A stretch of DNA of 64,000 bases from Anaerolineae bacterium (GCA_018432315.1 JAHDLB010000026.1:1-64000); one strand, 5' to 3'; numbered from the stretch's first letter, positions 1-9,309 are shown. A program made the numbers and translations. Notes: a model not told the origin generated them from the sequence alone.

Positions 1-1
1 C

Positions 2-370
2 GAGCTGACGCTGGACTACGACGACGAGAACACGGGCGTGCGCATCGTGCGCCAGGCGCTGCAGATGCCCATGCGCGGCATCGTGGCGAACGCCGGGCTG
101 GATGGCGGCGTGGTCCAGCAGCAGATCCTGGCCGAGCAGAAAGCGCAGAAGAACCCGAACATCGGCTTCGACGTGATGTCGGGCGCGTACGTGGATATGA
201 TCAAGGTCGGCATCATCGACCCGGCCAAGGTGACCAAAGGCGCGCTGGAAAACGCCGCCTCCATCGCCGGCATGATCCTCACCACCGAAGCCCTCATCAC
301 CGACATCCCCGAGCCGGAACCGCCGATGCCCGCCGGTGGCGGCATGGGCGGCGGCATGGGCATGATGTAA
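2..370 (+). CDS. groEL: Chaperonin GroEL, C-terminal part (5' end outside window)
   Basis: This is the last ~122 residues of the 60-kDa chaperonin, an ATP-driven cytosolic protein-folding chamber that works with GroES. Visible family features are the segment around [13 protein letters not shown], the conserved C-terminal equatorial stretch with [19 protein letters not shown] and [10 protein letters not shown], and the Gly/Met-rich tail ending [10 protein letters not shown] that projects into the cavity. The frame is open to the left edge, so the start lies outside the window. A strong intrinsic terminator follows 15 bases after the stop, so this gene ends its operon (normally groES-groEL). 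Identification is secure; only the N-terminal part cannot be judged. Confidence 0.96.
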   Translation, partial: ELTLDYDDENTGVRIVRQALQMPMRGIVANAGLDGGVVQQQILAEQKAQKNPNIGFDVMSGAYVDMIKVGIIDPAKVTKGALENAASIAGMILTTEALITDIPEPEPPMPAGGGMGGGMGMM

Positions 371-384
371 GCCTGAGAACCGCG

Positions 385-418
385 ACCGGGTGCAGACACG
401 CTCTGCGCCCGGTTTTTT
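385..418 (+). terminator. Intrinsic terminator of groEL
   Basis: A 12-bp stem (ACCGGGTGCAGA at 385-396 with TCTGCGCCCGGT at 402-413, one G-U pair) with a 5-nt loop is followed directly by a run of six T. It ends the groEL transcript before the convergent glycosyltransferase gene. Confidence 0.93.
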
Positions 419-434
419 GTTGCCCCGCCCCCGC

Positions 435-1832
435 CTATGGCCCCGGCTCGGACCACGCGGGCGGCCCCAGGTGCGTCTGCAGCAGCGAGTCGATCACGGC
501 GCGCCGGTAGGGATGGTCGAGGTAGTACGACCACATGCTCTGTGGCGAGTCCGCAAAAACGCCCCGTGGATTCGTCCAACTGAACACGAAGAAGACGAAC
601 AGGAACACGATCGAATAGACGATCAGCCCGGCCAGCGCCACGCGCCCGATCACCGGCCAGATCGCCCGCCGCTCGCGGAGCGCGCGCCCGCGCGGCAGGC
701 GTCCCAACAGCGCCGCCGCCAGGATCACGTAGAACGGGTACAGCTCCGCCATGCGCCGCGCGCCGAACGAGTCGCCGCCGTACCAGTCGCGCGTCGAGCC
801 GTTGACCAGCACCTGCGCGCCAATCGCGGCGACGGCCAGCAGCGCCCAGCGGCGGTCGAGACGCCACAAAAACGGGATGCCGAGCAGGCTCAGCGCCAGC
901 ACCGGCGAATAGTGCACGGTGCGGAACAGCACGCGGTGGGCGTTGACCGGCAGCCGGAGAAACGAGTCGCCGGTGGTTTCGTCGTACGGCACGACGAACG
1001 GCTTGCCGAACATCTCGTTCCAGATCAGCGGCAGCGGCAGCAGGACGATCGCGGCGGCCAGCGTGGCGATCGCCAGCCCGCGCCAGCGGCGCTCCCAGGC
1101 CAGCAGGCCCCACGCGCAGGCGGCCACCAGCAGCAACTGCCAGCGCACCAGCACCATCAACCCGGCGGCAGCGCCCAGCGCGATCCACAGGCCAACCGCT
1201 CCCGCGCCGGTGGGCGGCTCGTCCGCCTGCCGGAAAGCCCCCGTCAGCACGACCAGCAGCGCGGCGATACAGGCCATCAGAAACGCCCCGGGGTTGTGCG
1301 AATTGAGCGGCGAGACGGTGCTGTAATACAGCAGCGGCGTGCCCACGAAGATCCCCCAGGCGACCAGCGCGGCGCTCCAATCGCCCGCCAGCCGGCGCGC
1401 CATCCACCAGCCCAGGCCAATCGCCGCCAGCGCCATCAGGTTGGCGCCGGCCATCAGCGCCAGGCTGTACGCCTGCCGGACGCCCTGCATCTGGAGGAAA
1501 TAATCGGGGTTGGCGTCCGGCCAGCCTGCCCCGGCCAGCACATCCCCCACCGCGTAAAACGGCGCCTGCAAAAACGCCACACCGAAGGGAAAGATATTGA
1601 CGTACCGCTGCCGCTCGTCGTCCCAGGCGATCTGGTACGTGTTCACCGGGCGAAACCGCTCGAACTGGTTGGCGAGATCGACGTCGCGATCGCGCACCAG
1701 CGTATCGACCCAGGCCAGGTACGCGGTCCCGTCGCCCCGGATCAACGGGCGATCCAGCCGGATCATGGTGATCGCCGAGACGATCAGCAGGACCGCCAGC
1801 GGCAGCAGGGGATGGTGCAGGTGTCGTTTCAT
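435..1832 (-). CDS. Multi-pass membrane glycosyltransferase-like protein (GT39/ArnT-like fold)
   Basis: A 465-residue integral membrane protein, probably a lipid-linked-sugar glycosyltransferase of the GT-C superfamily. The first membrane helix (residues ~8-25) is followed by a loop with RGDGTAYLAW, where GT-C enzymes carry their acidic catalytic motif. About ten further hydrophobic helices follow, separated by short loops such as WNEMFGKPF and the aromatic loop with STRDWYGGDSFG. The start is the ATG at 1832 with GGAG 6 nt upstream; the open frame continues further but only as the opposite-strand shadow of the next gene. It faces groEL convergently and is divergent to the secreted protein at 1926. 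A related protein lies at 22455-24065. The acceptor and donor are unknown; the family assignment rests on topology and the acidic first loop. Confidence 0.65.
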   Translation of the reverse strand: MKRHLHHPLLPLAVLLIVSAITMIRLDRPLIRGDGTAYLAWVDTLVRDRDVDLANQFERFRPVNTYQIAWDDERQRYVNIFPFGVAFLQAPFYAVGDVLAGAGWPDANPDYFLQMQGVRQAYSLALMAGANLMALAAIGLGWWMARRLAGDWSAALVAWGIFVGTPLLYYSTVSPLNSHNPGAFLMACIAALLVVLTGAFRQADEPPTGAGAVGLWIALGAAAGLMVLVRWQLLLVAACAWGLLAWERRWRGLAIATLAAAIVLLPLPLIWNEMFGKPFVVPYDETTGDSFLRLPVNAHRVLFRTVHYSPVLALSLLGIPFLWRLDRRWALLAVAAIGAQVLVNGSTRDWYGGDSFGARRMAELYPFYVILAAALLGRLPRGRALRERRAIWPVIGRVALAGLIVYSIVFLFVFFVFSWTNPRGVFADSPQSMWSYYLDHPYRRAVIDSLLQTHLGPPAWSEPGP

Positions 1833-1912
1833 GCGTTCTCCGGATGGTGGCAGCGCGAACAGCAGGACATGATAACGGTTCCTGGGCGGTTTCTCAACAG
1901 GCGCCGTTGTGC

Positions 1913-1918
1913 TACAAT
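1913..1918 (+). promoter_or_regulatory. -10 box TACAAT placed for a leaderless transcript
   Basis: TACAAT ends 7 nt before the ATG at 1926, so transcription would start at or next to the start codon. No Shine-Dalgarno is present. The -35 region is weak (tttctc, about 17 nt upstream). Confidence 0.5.
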
Positions 1919-1925
1919 CCCGACC

Positions 1926-3443
1926 ATGCGTGATACGAACCCACTCCAACCAATCGCCAGCGTCCTGATCGCGCTGATCCTGCTCGCCGCCCCGATCTCC
2001 ACGGCGGCCCAGGACGGCCCACCTTCCGCGCAGCCCACGCCGGGGCCGGATTCGACCGTGCGCGTCGTCAGCCTGCCGTTCAGCGACACGTTCGAGAGCA
2101 CCGACACGTGGCTGTCCCACGGCGCGTGGGCGTTCGACACCCAGACGGCCTACGAAGGCGGCGCGTGGCGGCTGGACGCGTCCTGGCGCCAGAAGGAGAG
2201 CATCCTCGAATACCGCGGCCTGATCGACCTGAACGGCACGCTGGGCGCCCAGTTGATGTTCCGCCAGTTGGGGATGCTGCCCACCAGCGACCTGATCACG
2301 GTCGACGTCAGCCTGGACGGCGGGCAGTCGTGGGTGCTGGTCGACCAGCAGATTGGCGTCGCGGCGAACGAGTGGGCGCTGCACACGGTCGATCTGGCGC
2401 GGTTTCGCGGCCAGGTGATCCGTCTGCGGCTGCGCGTCAGCACCGGGATCGCGATGGTCAACGAGCCGGGCGAGGTCCCCCTGCTGCCCGCCTACGCCAT
2501 CGACAACCTGACGATCCAGTACCGGCTGCCGGAAGAAGTCGAGCCGCCGGAAGGGCCGGGGCTGCCCGGCACGCTGGCCGGCCTGCACCTGACGCTCGGA
2601 GCCGATCCGGGCGGCGTGCTGGATTTGATCGAGAAGCTGCGCAAGTCCGGCGTGACGCTCGGTACGCTGAAGGGCACCACCGGCACCGAAGACCTGCTCA
2701 ACGAGGTGGCCGAAATCTCGCCGGAGACGGTGATCGTCTACCGGTCGCTGCTGACGCCATGGGGCGAGATCGACTGCCCCGATCACAGCAAATCGCCCAT
2801 CTCGGAGGCGCAGGTCTGGATGCACGGGCTGAGCTCGTTCTGGGACGAGGTCGACGCCGATTACTACGAGATCATGAACGAGTGCTTCGCGGCCATCGAG
2901 GGCAATCATGGCCGGTCGATCCCGATGGACTGGCTGGCGCAGTTCTCGATCGAGGCGATGCGCATCGCCAACGAACAGGGCCGCTGCCTGCTGCTGTTCT
3001 CGTTCGCCGGCGGCACGCCCGAAATTCACGAGTTCGCGCAGTTGACGCCCGTTTTCGAGTACGCGCTCAACAACCCCTGCCGGTCGGGGCGCTATCACGG
3101 GATCGCGCTGCACTCCTACAGCGGCGATCCGGGCGAGTTGGTGTCCGACTCGAACGACTGGCTGGGCTACCGCCACCGGCGATTCCTGGCCGAGATCGTG
3201 CGCCAGCTTCCCGCCGCCGTCGAGATCCCGGTCTACCTGACCGAGGCGGGGCCGGGCAACGGCTACGTGCAGTTCTCGTGCGAGGACATCGTGCGCGACA
3301 TCCTCCAGTACACCGACCGCCTGAAGCCGGACACGTACATCAAGGGCTTCCACCTGTGGACGCTGGGATGGTCCGCCCTCGACCTGACGCCCTGCCTGGG
3401 GCTGATCGGCGATGCGCTGGCGAGCTATTACGCCGGGCGCTGA
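1926..3443 (+). CDS. Secreted glycosidase-like protein with N-terminal beta-sandwich domain
   Basis: A 505-residue exported protein. Residues 1-29 form a signal peptide (hydrophobic ASVLIALILLAAPIS, cleavage near AQD). Residues ~45-205 look like a MAM/carbohydrate-binding beta-sandwich (FSDTFESTDTW at the start, ITVDVSLDGGQSW in the middle, AIDNLTIQY at the end). After a Pro/Glu linker, residues ~220-505 resemble a (beta/alpha)8 glycosidase: YYEIMNECFA fits an acid/base Glu after Asn (NE), ALHSYSG a central loop strand, and VYLTEAGPGN a nucleophile Glu near a strand end. These catalytic roles are inferred from position, not proven. There is no Shine-Dalgarno; the promoter arrangement suggests a leaderless message. 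It is likely to act on extracellular polysaccharide. Confidence 0.6.
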   Translation: MRDTNPLQPIASVLIALILLAAPISTAAQDGPPSAQPTPGPDSTVRVVSLPFSDTFESTDTWLSHGAWAFDTQTAYEGGAWRLDASWRQKESILEYRGLIDLNGTLGAQLMFRQLGMLPTSDLITVDVSLDGGQSWVLVDQQIGVAANEWALHTVDLARFRGQVIRLRLRVSTGIAMVNEPGEVPLLPAYAIDNLTIQYRLPEEVEPPEGPGLPGTLAGLHLTLGADPGGVLDLIEKLRKSGVTLGTLKGTTGTEDLLNEVAEISPETVIVYRSLLTPWGEIDCPDHSKSPISEAQVWMHGLSSFWDEVDADYYEIMNECFAAIEGNHGRSIPMDWLAQFSIEAMRIANEQGRCLLLFSFAGGTPEIHEFAQLTPVFEYALNNPCRSGRYHGIALHSYSGDPGELVSDSNDWLGYRHRRFLAEIVRQLPAAVEIPVYLTEAGPGNGYVQFSCEDIVRDILQYTDRLKPDTYIKGFHLWTLGWSALDLTPCLGLIGDALASYYAGR

Positions 3444-3513
3444 GGGGCAACTCCGGGCGGCGAGCGCGTATCACCTTCCAGAGCTTACCAGAGAAAGGTA
3501 GATAACATACGAG

Positions 3514-5019
3514 ATGAGCAAACTTCAAGAGCTTAAAACGCACCTGGCCGACGTGATTCACCTGCAACATGCCGCCGGGGTCCTGGGCTGGGACCAGCAG
3601 ACGTACATGCCGCCGGGCGGCGCGGAGGCGCGCGCCGAACAGCTCGCCACGCTCAGCCGGCTGGCGCACGAGATGTTCGTGGCCGAGACGACCGGGGCGC
3701 TGTTGCAGCAGGCCGCCGCCGAGGTGGACGGTGCCGGTTACGACAGCGACGAGGCGGCGCTGGTACGCGTCGTGCAGCACGACTACGACCTGGCGACGCG
3801 CGTCCCGACGAAGCTGGTCGAGGAGATCGCGCGGACGACGACGCTGGCCCACGAAGTATGGGCCAAAGCGCGCCAGGCGAACGACTTCGCCAGCTTCGCG
3901 CCCATGCTCGACAAGATCTACGACCTGATGCGCCAGCAGGCCGACGCCCTGGGCTACGAAGACCGCATGTACGACGCCCTGCTCGACCAGTACGAGCCGG
4001 GGATGAAAACCGCCCAGGTCGAGGCGCTGTTCGCCGAGCTGCGCGAGGAACTGGTGCCCTTCGTGGCGGCGATCTTCGAGCGGCTGGACGCCGTCGACGA
4101 CACGCCGGTCAAGCTCAACTACGACGTCGACAAGCAGGCCGAGTTCGGCCTGAAGGTGATCGAGCAACTGGGCTACGACATGACGCGCGGGCGCCAGGAC
4201 AAGGCCGTGCACCCCTTCACCACCGAGTTCTCGATCAACGACGTGCGCATCACCACCCGCTACCAGGAAGACTGGATGCCCGCCGCGCTGTTCGGCTCGA
4301 TCCACGAGGCGGGTCACGCCATGTACGAGCAGGGCAGCGACCCGCGCCTGGAGGGCACCATGCTGGCGGGCGGCACGTCGCTGGGCGTGCACGAGAGCCA
4401 GTCGCGCATGTGGGAGAACCTGGTGGGGCGCAGCCGGGGCTTCTGGCAGTACTTCTACCCGGATCTGCAAAAGCTCTTTCCCGAGCAGCTCGGCGCGGTG
4501 AACCTGGACGCCTTCTACAAGGCGATCAACGCCGTGTCGCGCTCGCTGATCCGCGTGGAAGCCGACGAAGTAACCTACAACCTGCACATCATGCTGCGCT
4601 TCGAGATGGAAAACGACCTGCTCGAAGGCAAGCTCGCCGTCAACGACGCGCCGGACTACTGGAACGCCAAGATGGATTCGTACCTGGGCATCACCCCGCC
4701 CGACAACGGCAAGCACGGCGTGCTGCAAGACGTGCACTGGTCGTCGGGGCTGGTGGGCTACTTCCCGACCTACTCGCTCGGCAACTTCCTCTCGGTGCAG
4801 TACTGGGACAAGGCGCTGGCGGATGTGCCGTCCATCCCGGACGACATAGCCAGCGGTAACTTCGCCACGCTGCTCGACTGGCTGCGGGCGAACATTCACG
4901 TGCACGGGCGGAAGTATTGGCCGACCGAGCTGACCGAGCGCGTCACCGGCGAGCCGATCCAGGTCCGCTCGTTCATGCGCTACCTCAAAGACAAGTACAC
5001 GCCGATCTACGACCTGTAG
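3514..5019 (+). CDS. Metallocarboxypeptidase, carboxypeptidase Taq family (M32)
   Basis: A 501-residue cytosolic zinc carboxypeptidase that removes C-terminal residues from peptides. The M32 signature is complete: the zinc site HEAGH at residues 264-268, HESQSR at 293-298, and the family hallmark IRVEADEVTYNLHI further on. The N-terminus starts with a helical region and WDQQTYMPPGGAEARAEQLATL, also typical of the family. Length agrees with the usual ~500 residues. The start ATG has only a weak Shine-Dalgarno (GAAAGGTAG about 12 nt upstream). It follows the secreted protein by 70 nt on the same strand and ends facing a lipoprotein gene, with hairpins at and just after the stop. Assignment is firm. 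Confidence 0.95.
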   Translation: MSKLQELKTHLADVIHLQHAAGVLGWDQQTYMPPGGAEARAEQLATLSRLAHEMFVAETTGALLQQAAAEVDGAGYDSDEAALVRVVQHDYDLATRVPTKLVEEIARTTTLAHEVWAKARQANDFASFAPMLDKIYDLMRQQADALGYEDRMYDALLDQYEPGMKTAQVEALFAELREELVPFVAAIFERLDAVDDTPVKLNYDVDKQAEFGLKVIEQLGYDMTRGRQDKAVHPFTTEFSINDVRITTRYQEDWMPAALFGSIHEAGHAMYEQGSDPRLEGTMLAGGTSLGVHESQSRMWENLVGRSRGFWQYFYPDLQKLFPEQLGAVNLDAFYKAINAVSRSLIRVEADEVTYNLHIMLRFEMENDLLEGKLAVNDAPDYWNAKMDSYLGITPPDNGKHGVLQDVHWSSGLVGYFPTYSLGNFLSVQYWDKALADVPSIPDDIASGNFATLLDWLRANIHVHGRKYWPTELTERVTGEPIQVRSFMRYLKDKYTPIYDL

Positions 5020-5056
5020 ATCGGTCTTCGGGGAGGGGTGCGACTGCCCCTCCCCG
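5002..5056. terminator. Two adjacent hairpins between convergent genes
   Basis: The first, CCGATCTAC-gacct-GTAGATCGG (5002-5024), is a perfect 9-bp stem that includes the carboxypeptidase stop codon. The second, CGGGGAGGGG / CCCCTCCCCG (5029-5038 with 5047-5056), is a perfect 10-bp stem with an 8-nt loop. No T run follows on either strand, so terminator function is likely but not certain. Confidence 0.55.
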
Positions 5057-5080
5057 CCTTCCCCCGGCTGCCCGCCGCGA

Positions 5081-7795
5081 TCAAAACGTGAGCGTCACCG
5101 TCCCCGCCGCGGGGATGCGCAGCACGCCGTCCTCGACCGCCGTCCCATCCGGCCCCTCGACCGCCGCCGGGAGGTACGGCAGCGCCCAGCGAAAGCCATC
5201 CGGCGGCGCGGCGCCTTCGAGCGTCAGGGTCAGCGCCCCGCGCCACGCGCCGTCCTGGTTTTGCAGATCGCCCGCCGCCCGCAGGCTCAGCGTCCCGAAA
5301 TGCGTCGGCGCGCCCGTCACGGCGACGACGCGCTCGCCCTCGAACCACCAGACCGGCGCCTGCCGGAACAGCTCCAGCGCCGCGCCGTCCTCGGAGAGGA
5401 GCATCTCGCGGATCAGGGTGAAGTAGCTGCCCGACGCCCAGGCGTGCGGCATGTCGCCGCCGGTGAACCCACCGTTCGCCGGGCTGACCTGCTCCGCCCA
5501 GGCGAAGGTGCCCGGCAGCGTCTGGTTGGAGAGTGTCCAGGCAAGGATCTGGTGCAGCACATCGCCGCGCCCCAGGCGCAGGTAAGCGTGCGCCAGCTCG
5601 ATGCCGCCATACGGCCAGTACTGCCCCTGGCGGTGCTGGTACGCGCCGTCGAAGGGCGCGATCCACTGCGCGTGATAGTGATCGAAGGAGCGGGCCAGCA
5701 GCGGCATGTCCGGCGCGAAGACGCGGTAGGGCCACAGCGCTGGGACCGTGCCGCGCGCCATAGCCGCGCTCTGCGTCTCCTCGACGGCGGCGGGGATGTA
5801 CGGCGCGTCCTCGCCCATCACGACGGCGACCGAGTCGAGGATCGCGGCGCGCAGAGCGTCCGCCTCGGCGACCATCCACCCGGCGTCGGCGTCCTCGCCC
5901 AGCGTCCGCGCGGCGAAGGCGGCCTCTTCCAGCCCGGCCACCGCCCAGAAATCGTCCCAGTAGTAATGCTGGCCGCGCGGGCCGAGGTCCTCGGCGCTGA
6001 GGCTGGGCGGCAGCAGCCCGCGGACCGCCGGGTCCGCGCCGACGGTCTGGGCGCGCAGCTCGACCAGGAACTCAGCCGCCCGCCGGATGTGCGGGTAGTA
6101 TGCCTGCAGCAGGTCACGGTCGCCGGTGTAGCGGTAATACGCCGCCGCCAGGAAAATCGCCTGCCCCTGCGAATCCCACTCGTCATCGTCCCAGGGAATC
6201 GACTCGCCCTGAATCGGCGGGACGCGGCCATCCGGCTCCTGGGCGTCGAAGATGGCCGGGATGTAGCCGCGCACGGTGTCGGCGTGCCCGGCCTGGAGCA
6301 GCGCCAGCCCGGTATAGGCGGCGTCGCGCACCCACACCGCGTCGTGTGCCAGCGAGCCGGGATGCGGGCCATCCGGGTCGTTCGCCAGCAGCAGGTAGCC
6401 GATCGAGGCCGGGACCGAGGCCATGATCCGGTCGTCGGGCAGCTCGAACCGGACGCGCCCGGTCTGCGCTTCCCACAGGTCGATCGCCGCGCTGAGCCGG
6501 TCTTGCACGTCCACGTTCGCGGGCGGGAAGTCCGCGCCCGGCGAGCCGGGGAAGGCGAAATGCAGCGTTGCCCCCTCGCCGCCATCCAGATCGTAGACCA
6601 GCGCCGCCGCGCCGTCGCCGTCCGGCGCGCAGTCGAGCGCGTTCGTCGCGGGCGCGGTCCCGCCCAGGGCCGCCGCCATCACGTCCGCCAGCGGGCCCGT
6701 CCCGGCGGAGTCGGGTGTCTGCGCGGCGACCATGAACGGCGCGCCGTCCAGCCACAGCCGCGCCGGGTCGAGCAGGCTGGCCGAATAGACCGCGTTGGCC
6801 GACTTGTTGGCGGCGAAGGGCCGCGCCGCGATCACCAACTTCAGGTCGCGCGCATCCTCGCCGGGCACAGCTTCCAGCCGCCAGCGCACCGCCTCGTCCG
6901 CCGCGTCGAAGAACAGCGTCCCGCGCACGGTGAACCCGCCGCCGCTCCACTCCCACACCGGCAGCGGCAGGTTGCCGTTGACCAGCGAGAAGACCGCCGA
7001 TCCCCCGCCGCTGAACACCTCGCCCGTCGCCGGGTCGACCAGCCACGCCTCGACGGTGGGCGCGCCGGCCCAGGGCGCGACCGCGCCATCCATCGAGGCC
7101 AGCGCCTCGTCAGCGCGATCCAGCCCGCCGGTCAGCGTCCAGGCCAGCGGGCGGCCCGCCGTCCAGCCGGGCACCGGCCAATCCGGGTGCTGGTCCGCCC
7201 ACCACGCGACGCGCTGCGCGGGCGTCATGCCGTCCAGCGGCGTCCGCGCCAGCCGCACGGGGTCCACCAACCCGCCGTACACGCCGCGATCGAGCACGCG
7301 GATCGCCAGCGTCACCGTCTCGCCGGGCGATGCGAGCGCGCGCAGGTCGGCGTGCGCCGTCCGCGAGTCGGGCAACTCCCACTCGCCGAGCGGCTCGCCG
7401 TTCGCCCAGGCCGCCCCCACATCGTCGATCCCGCTCAGCACCAGGTAGGCCGCGTCCCAGTCCGGCAAATCGATCGCGGCGCGGTACCAGCCCGCGCCGT
7501 CGTACCCGGCCAGGTCCGCGTAATCGCTGTTCTCCCAGGCCGCGCCCGGCTCCAGCGCGCGCCAGCCGGAGTCGTCGAAGGCGGGCAGGTGCCAGCCCTC
7601 GTCCAACCCGGCGTCGTCGGGATCGGTCTGGAAGCGCCAGCCGGTGACGATCTCGGCGCCGGGTGCGGGCTCGCACGCGGCGGCGCGGGGCGTGTCGTCG
7701 GTGGGCGGGGTGGGCTCGGGCTGGCTGTCGCCCGATCCGCACGCCGCCACGATCAACAGCAGGATCAGAGCCAGGGGGAGCGGGATGTGTTTCAC
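5081..7795 (-). CDS. Lipoprotein with (alpha/alpha)6-type glycosidase domain
   Basis: A 904-residue lipoprotein. The signal peptide ends in a lipobox (LIVAAC, Cys19) followed by an acidic/Pro spacer. Residues ~45-190 resemble a galactose-binding-like jelly roll, as in GH2/GH78 enzymes (DSGWRALEPG, YRAAIDLP, ANGEPLGEW). Residues ~230-440 form a beta-sandwich. Residues ~450-800 look like an (alpha/alpha)6 toroid: HDAVWVRDAAYTGLALL, VPPIQGESIPWDDDEWDSQG, HYYWDDFWAVAGLEEAA and WPYGGIELAHAYL are typical of glucoamylase- or rhamnosidase-like folds. A beta-domain closes the protein. The exact GH family and substrate cannot be read. The ATG at 7795 is supported by a TATAAT 35 nt upstream. It is divergent from the flavoprotein gene at 7902. 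Confidence 0.65.
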   Translation of the reverse strand: MKHIPLPLALILLLIVAACGSGDSQPEPTPPTDDTPRAAACEPAPGAEIVTGWRFQTDPDDAGLDEGWHLPAFDDSGWRALEPGAAWENSDYADLAGYDGAGWYRAAIDLPDWDAAYLVLSGIDDVGAAWANGEPLGEWELPDSRTAHADLRALASPGETVTLAIRVLDRGVYGGLVDPVRLARTPLDGMTPAQRVAWWADQHPDWPVPGWTAGRPLAWTLTGGLDRADEALASMDGAVAPWAGAPTVEAWLVDPATGEVFSGGGSAVFSLVNGNLPLPVWEWSGGGFTVRGTLFFDAADEAVRWRLEAVPGEDARDLKLVIAARPFAANKSANAVYSASLLDPARLWLDGAPFMVAAQTPDSAGTGPLADVMAAALGGTAPATNALDCAPDGDGAAALVYDLDGGEGATLHFAFPGSPGADFPPANVDVQDRLSAAIDLWEAQTGRVRFELPDDRIMASVPASIGYLLLANDPDGPHPGSLAHDAVWVRDAAYTGLALLQAGHADTVRGYIPAIFDAQEPDGRVPPIQGESIPWDDDEWDSQGQAIFLAAAYYRYTGDRDLLQAYYPHIRRAAEFLVELRAQTVGADPAVRGLLPPSLSAEDLGPRGQHYYWDDFWAVAGLEEAAFAARTLGEDADAGWMVAEADALRAAILDSVAVVMGEDAPYIPAAVEETQSAAMARGTVPALWPYRVFAPDMPLLARSFDHYHAQWIAPFDGAYQHRQGQYWPYGGIELAHAYLRLGRGDVLHQILAWTLSNQTLPGTFAWAEQVSPANGGFTGGDMPHAWASGSYFTLIREMLLSEDGAALELFRQAPVWWFEGERVVAVTGAPTHFGTLSLRAAGDLQNQDGAWRGALTLTLEGAAPPDGFRWALPYLPAAVEGPDGTAVEDGVLRIPAAGTVTLTF

Positions 7796-7830
7796 GAGTC
7801 GCCTTTCGGATACGGTCCAAACGGGCCGCT

Positions 7831-7836
7831 ATTATA
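7831..7836 (-). promoter_or_regulatory. -10 box TATAAT for the glycosidase lipoprotein
   Basis: Perfect TATAAT on the minus strand, 35 nt before the ATG at 7795. It sits inside the palindrome CGCTATTATAGCG, so TATTAT on the plus strand could also serve the divergent flavoprotein gene at 7902. Confidence 0.6.
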
Positions 7837-7901
7837 GCGACCTTTTGCCGGGCAGCGCATCAGAAGAAACAAGACATCCTCTGCTTTTAGGAGAGCATCT
7901 C

Positions 7902-9272
7902 ATGCGTAAACTGGTCATTATCGGCGGCGGGCCGGCGGGCATCGCCGCAGCGGCGGAAGCGGGACGCCTGGGCGCCCAAGTTACGATCATCGAGGGCGAG
8001 CACCTCGGCGGGCGCGCCGTGTGGCACAGCCTGCTGCCGAGCAAAGTCTGGCTGGCGGCGGCGGACCGGCTGGGCAGCTACGGGCACGATGCGCTGCTGG
8101 GGCTGCATCCCGCGGTCCAACGGATCGATTTCGGCGCGCTGACGGCGCGCATCGCCGCGTTGAGCGCAACCACGCGCGACCGCCACCGGGCCGAGCTCGA
8201 CGGGCTGGGCGTGCGCGTTCAACATGGCGCGGCCTCGCTGGTCGATACGCACCGCGTCCGGGTGAAGGACGGCGACGGCGAACGCGTGCTGGAGGCCGAT
8301 GCAGTCATCCTGGCGACGGGGTCCGGCCCGCGCCTGCTGCCCCAGGTCAAGCCGGACGGCAAGCGCATTCTCGCCCCGCGCCTGATGAGCCACCAGACAG
8401 CCGTCCCCGGCTCGACGATCGTGTTGGGGGCGGGGGTCACCGGGGCGGAATACGCGTACCTGTTCAGCCAGCTCGGCGCGGCGGTCACGTGGGTGACCGA
8501 TCTGCCGGAGATCCTGCCGGTGTCCGATTCCGACATCTCCGGGCACCTGGCGTCGACCCTGGCCGGGCGCGGCGTGACCATTCTGACGGACAGCCCGGTC
8601 GAGTCGGCCATCGCGGACGAGAGCGGCGTGACGGTGACGCTGCGCGACGGGCGGACGCTGCGGGCCGAAGGCGCGTTCATCGCGCTGGGGCGCATTCCGC
8701 ACACCGCCAGGCTGAACCTGGAAGCCGCCGGACTGGCGGTCGGACCGGCGGGGATCGCGGTCGACGGGTTCGGGCAGACAGCGGTGCCCGGCATCTACGC
8801 GGTGGGCGATGTGACCGGCCCGCCCATGACCGCCAACAAGGGCATGGCCCAGGGCCTGATCGCGGCCCGTCACGCCCTGGGGGCGCCGGTCGCGCCGTAC
8901 CGCGCCGAGGGGGTAGTCGAAGCCATCTACACCGAGCCGCAGATCGCGCAGGTGGGGCTGACCGAGAAAGCGGCAGCAGCAGCCGGGCAGACCGTGATCG
9001 CCGTGCGGCGTGACTATGCGGCTAACCTCAAAGCGCACCTGACCGGCGAAACCGGCGGGTTCGTCAAGCTGGTGATCGACCCGGCGACGGGGAACGTGCG
9101 CGGGGCGGCGGCGGTCGGGTCGCATGCCGCGGACGTGATCGCCGCCGTGGCCGCGCTGCTGCCCCGGAGCCTCACGCTGGACGATCTGAAACCGGTCTTC
9201 GCCGGGCACCCCACCCTGAGCGAGCTGGTGTTCGATCTGGCGCGGTGGGCGCGCCCGGAGGACACGTTATAA
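7902..9272 (+). CDS. FAD-dependent pyridine nucleotide oxidoreductase lacking the redox disulfide
   Basis: A 456-residue cytosolic flavoprotein of the lipoamide dehydrogenase/glutathione reductase family. The FAD-binding GGGPAG lies at residues 8-13, the NAD(P)-binding GAGVTGAEYA in the middle, the second FAD motif GIYAVGDVTG near 300, and the dimerisation domain ends with HPTLSELVFD, which keeps the His-Pro-Thr and Glu positions of the family base. The usual CxxxxC disulfide motif is absent: the segment reads GGRAVWHSLLPSK where active enzymes have GGTCLNxGCIPSK. It therefore cannot do normal dithiol chemistry. Mycobacterial LpdA-type quinone reductases of this family also lack a working disulfide, so NAD(P)H:quinone reduction is a reasonable guess. 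The ATG has AGGAG 8 nt upstream. Confidence 0.85.
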   Translation: MRKLVIIGGGPAGIAAAAEAGRLGAQVTIIEGEHLGGRAVWHSLLPSKVWLAAADRLGSYGHDALLGLHPAVQRIDFGALTARIAALSATTRDRHRAELDGLGVRVQHGAASLVDTHRVRVKDGDGERVLEADAVILATGSGPRLLPQVKPDGKRILAPRLMSHQTAVPGSTIVLGAGVTGAEYAYLFSQLGAAVTWVTDLPEILPVSDSDISGHLASTLAGRGVTILTDSPVESAIADESGVTVTLRDGRTLRAEGAFIALGRIPHTARLNLEAAGLAVGPAGIAVDGFGQTAVPGIYAVGDVTGPPMTANKGMAQGLIAARHALGAPVAPYRAEGVVEAIYTEPQIAQVGLTEKAAAAAGQTVIAVRRDYAANLKAHLTGETGGFVKLVIDPATGNVRGAAAVGSHAADVIAAVAALLPRSLTLDDLKPVFAGHPTLSELVFDLARWARPEDTL

Positions 9273-9273
9273 T
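9268..9273 (+). promoter_or_regulatory. -10 box TATAAT for the femAB-like pair
   Basis: TATAAT overlaps the TAA stop of the upstream flavoprotein gene and lies 36 nt before the ATG at 9310. No convincing -35 is seen. Confidence 0.5.
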
Positions 9274-9309
9274 CGGGCCGGACTTCGCACGCGAGGAAAA
9301 CCGGTACCG

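Noticed and set aside
5261-7837. 858-residue open frame opposite the glycosidase lipoprotein
   Set aside because: Composition is Arg/Gln/Val-rich without any motif; the opposite frame encodes a clear lipoprotein with fold features.
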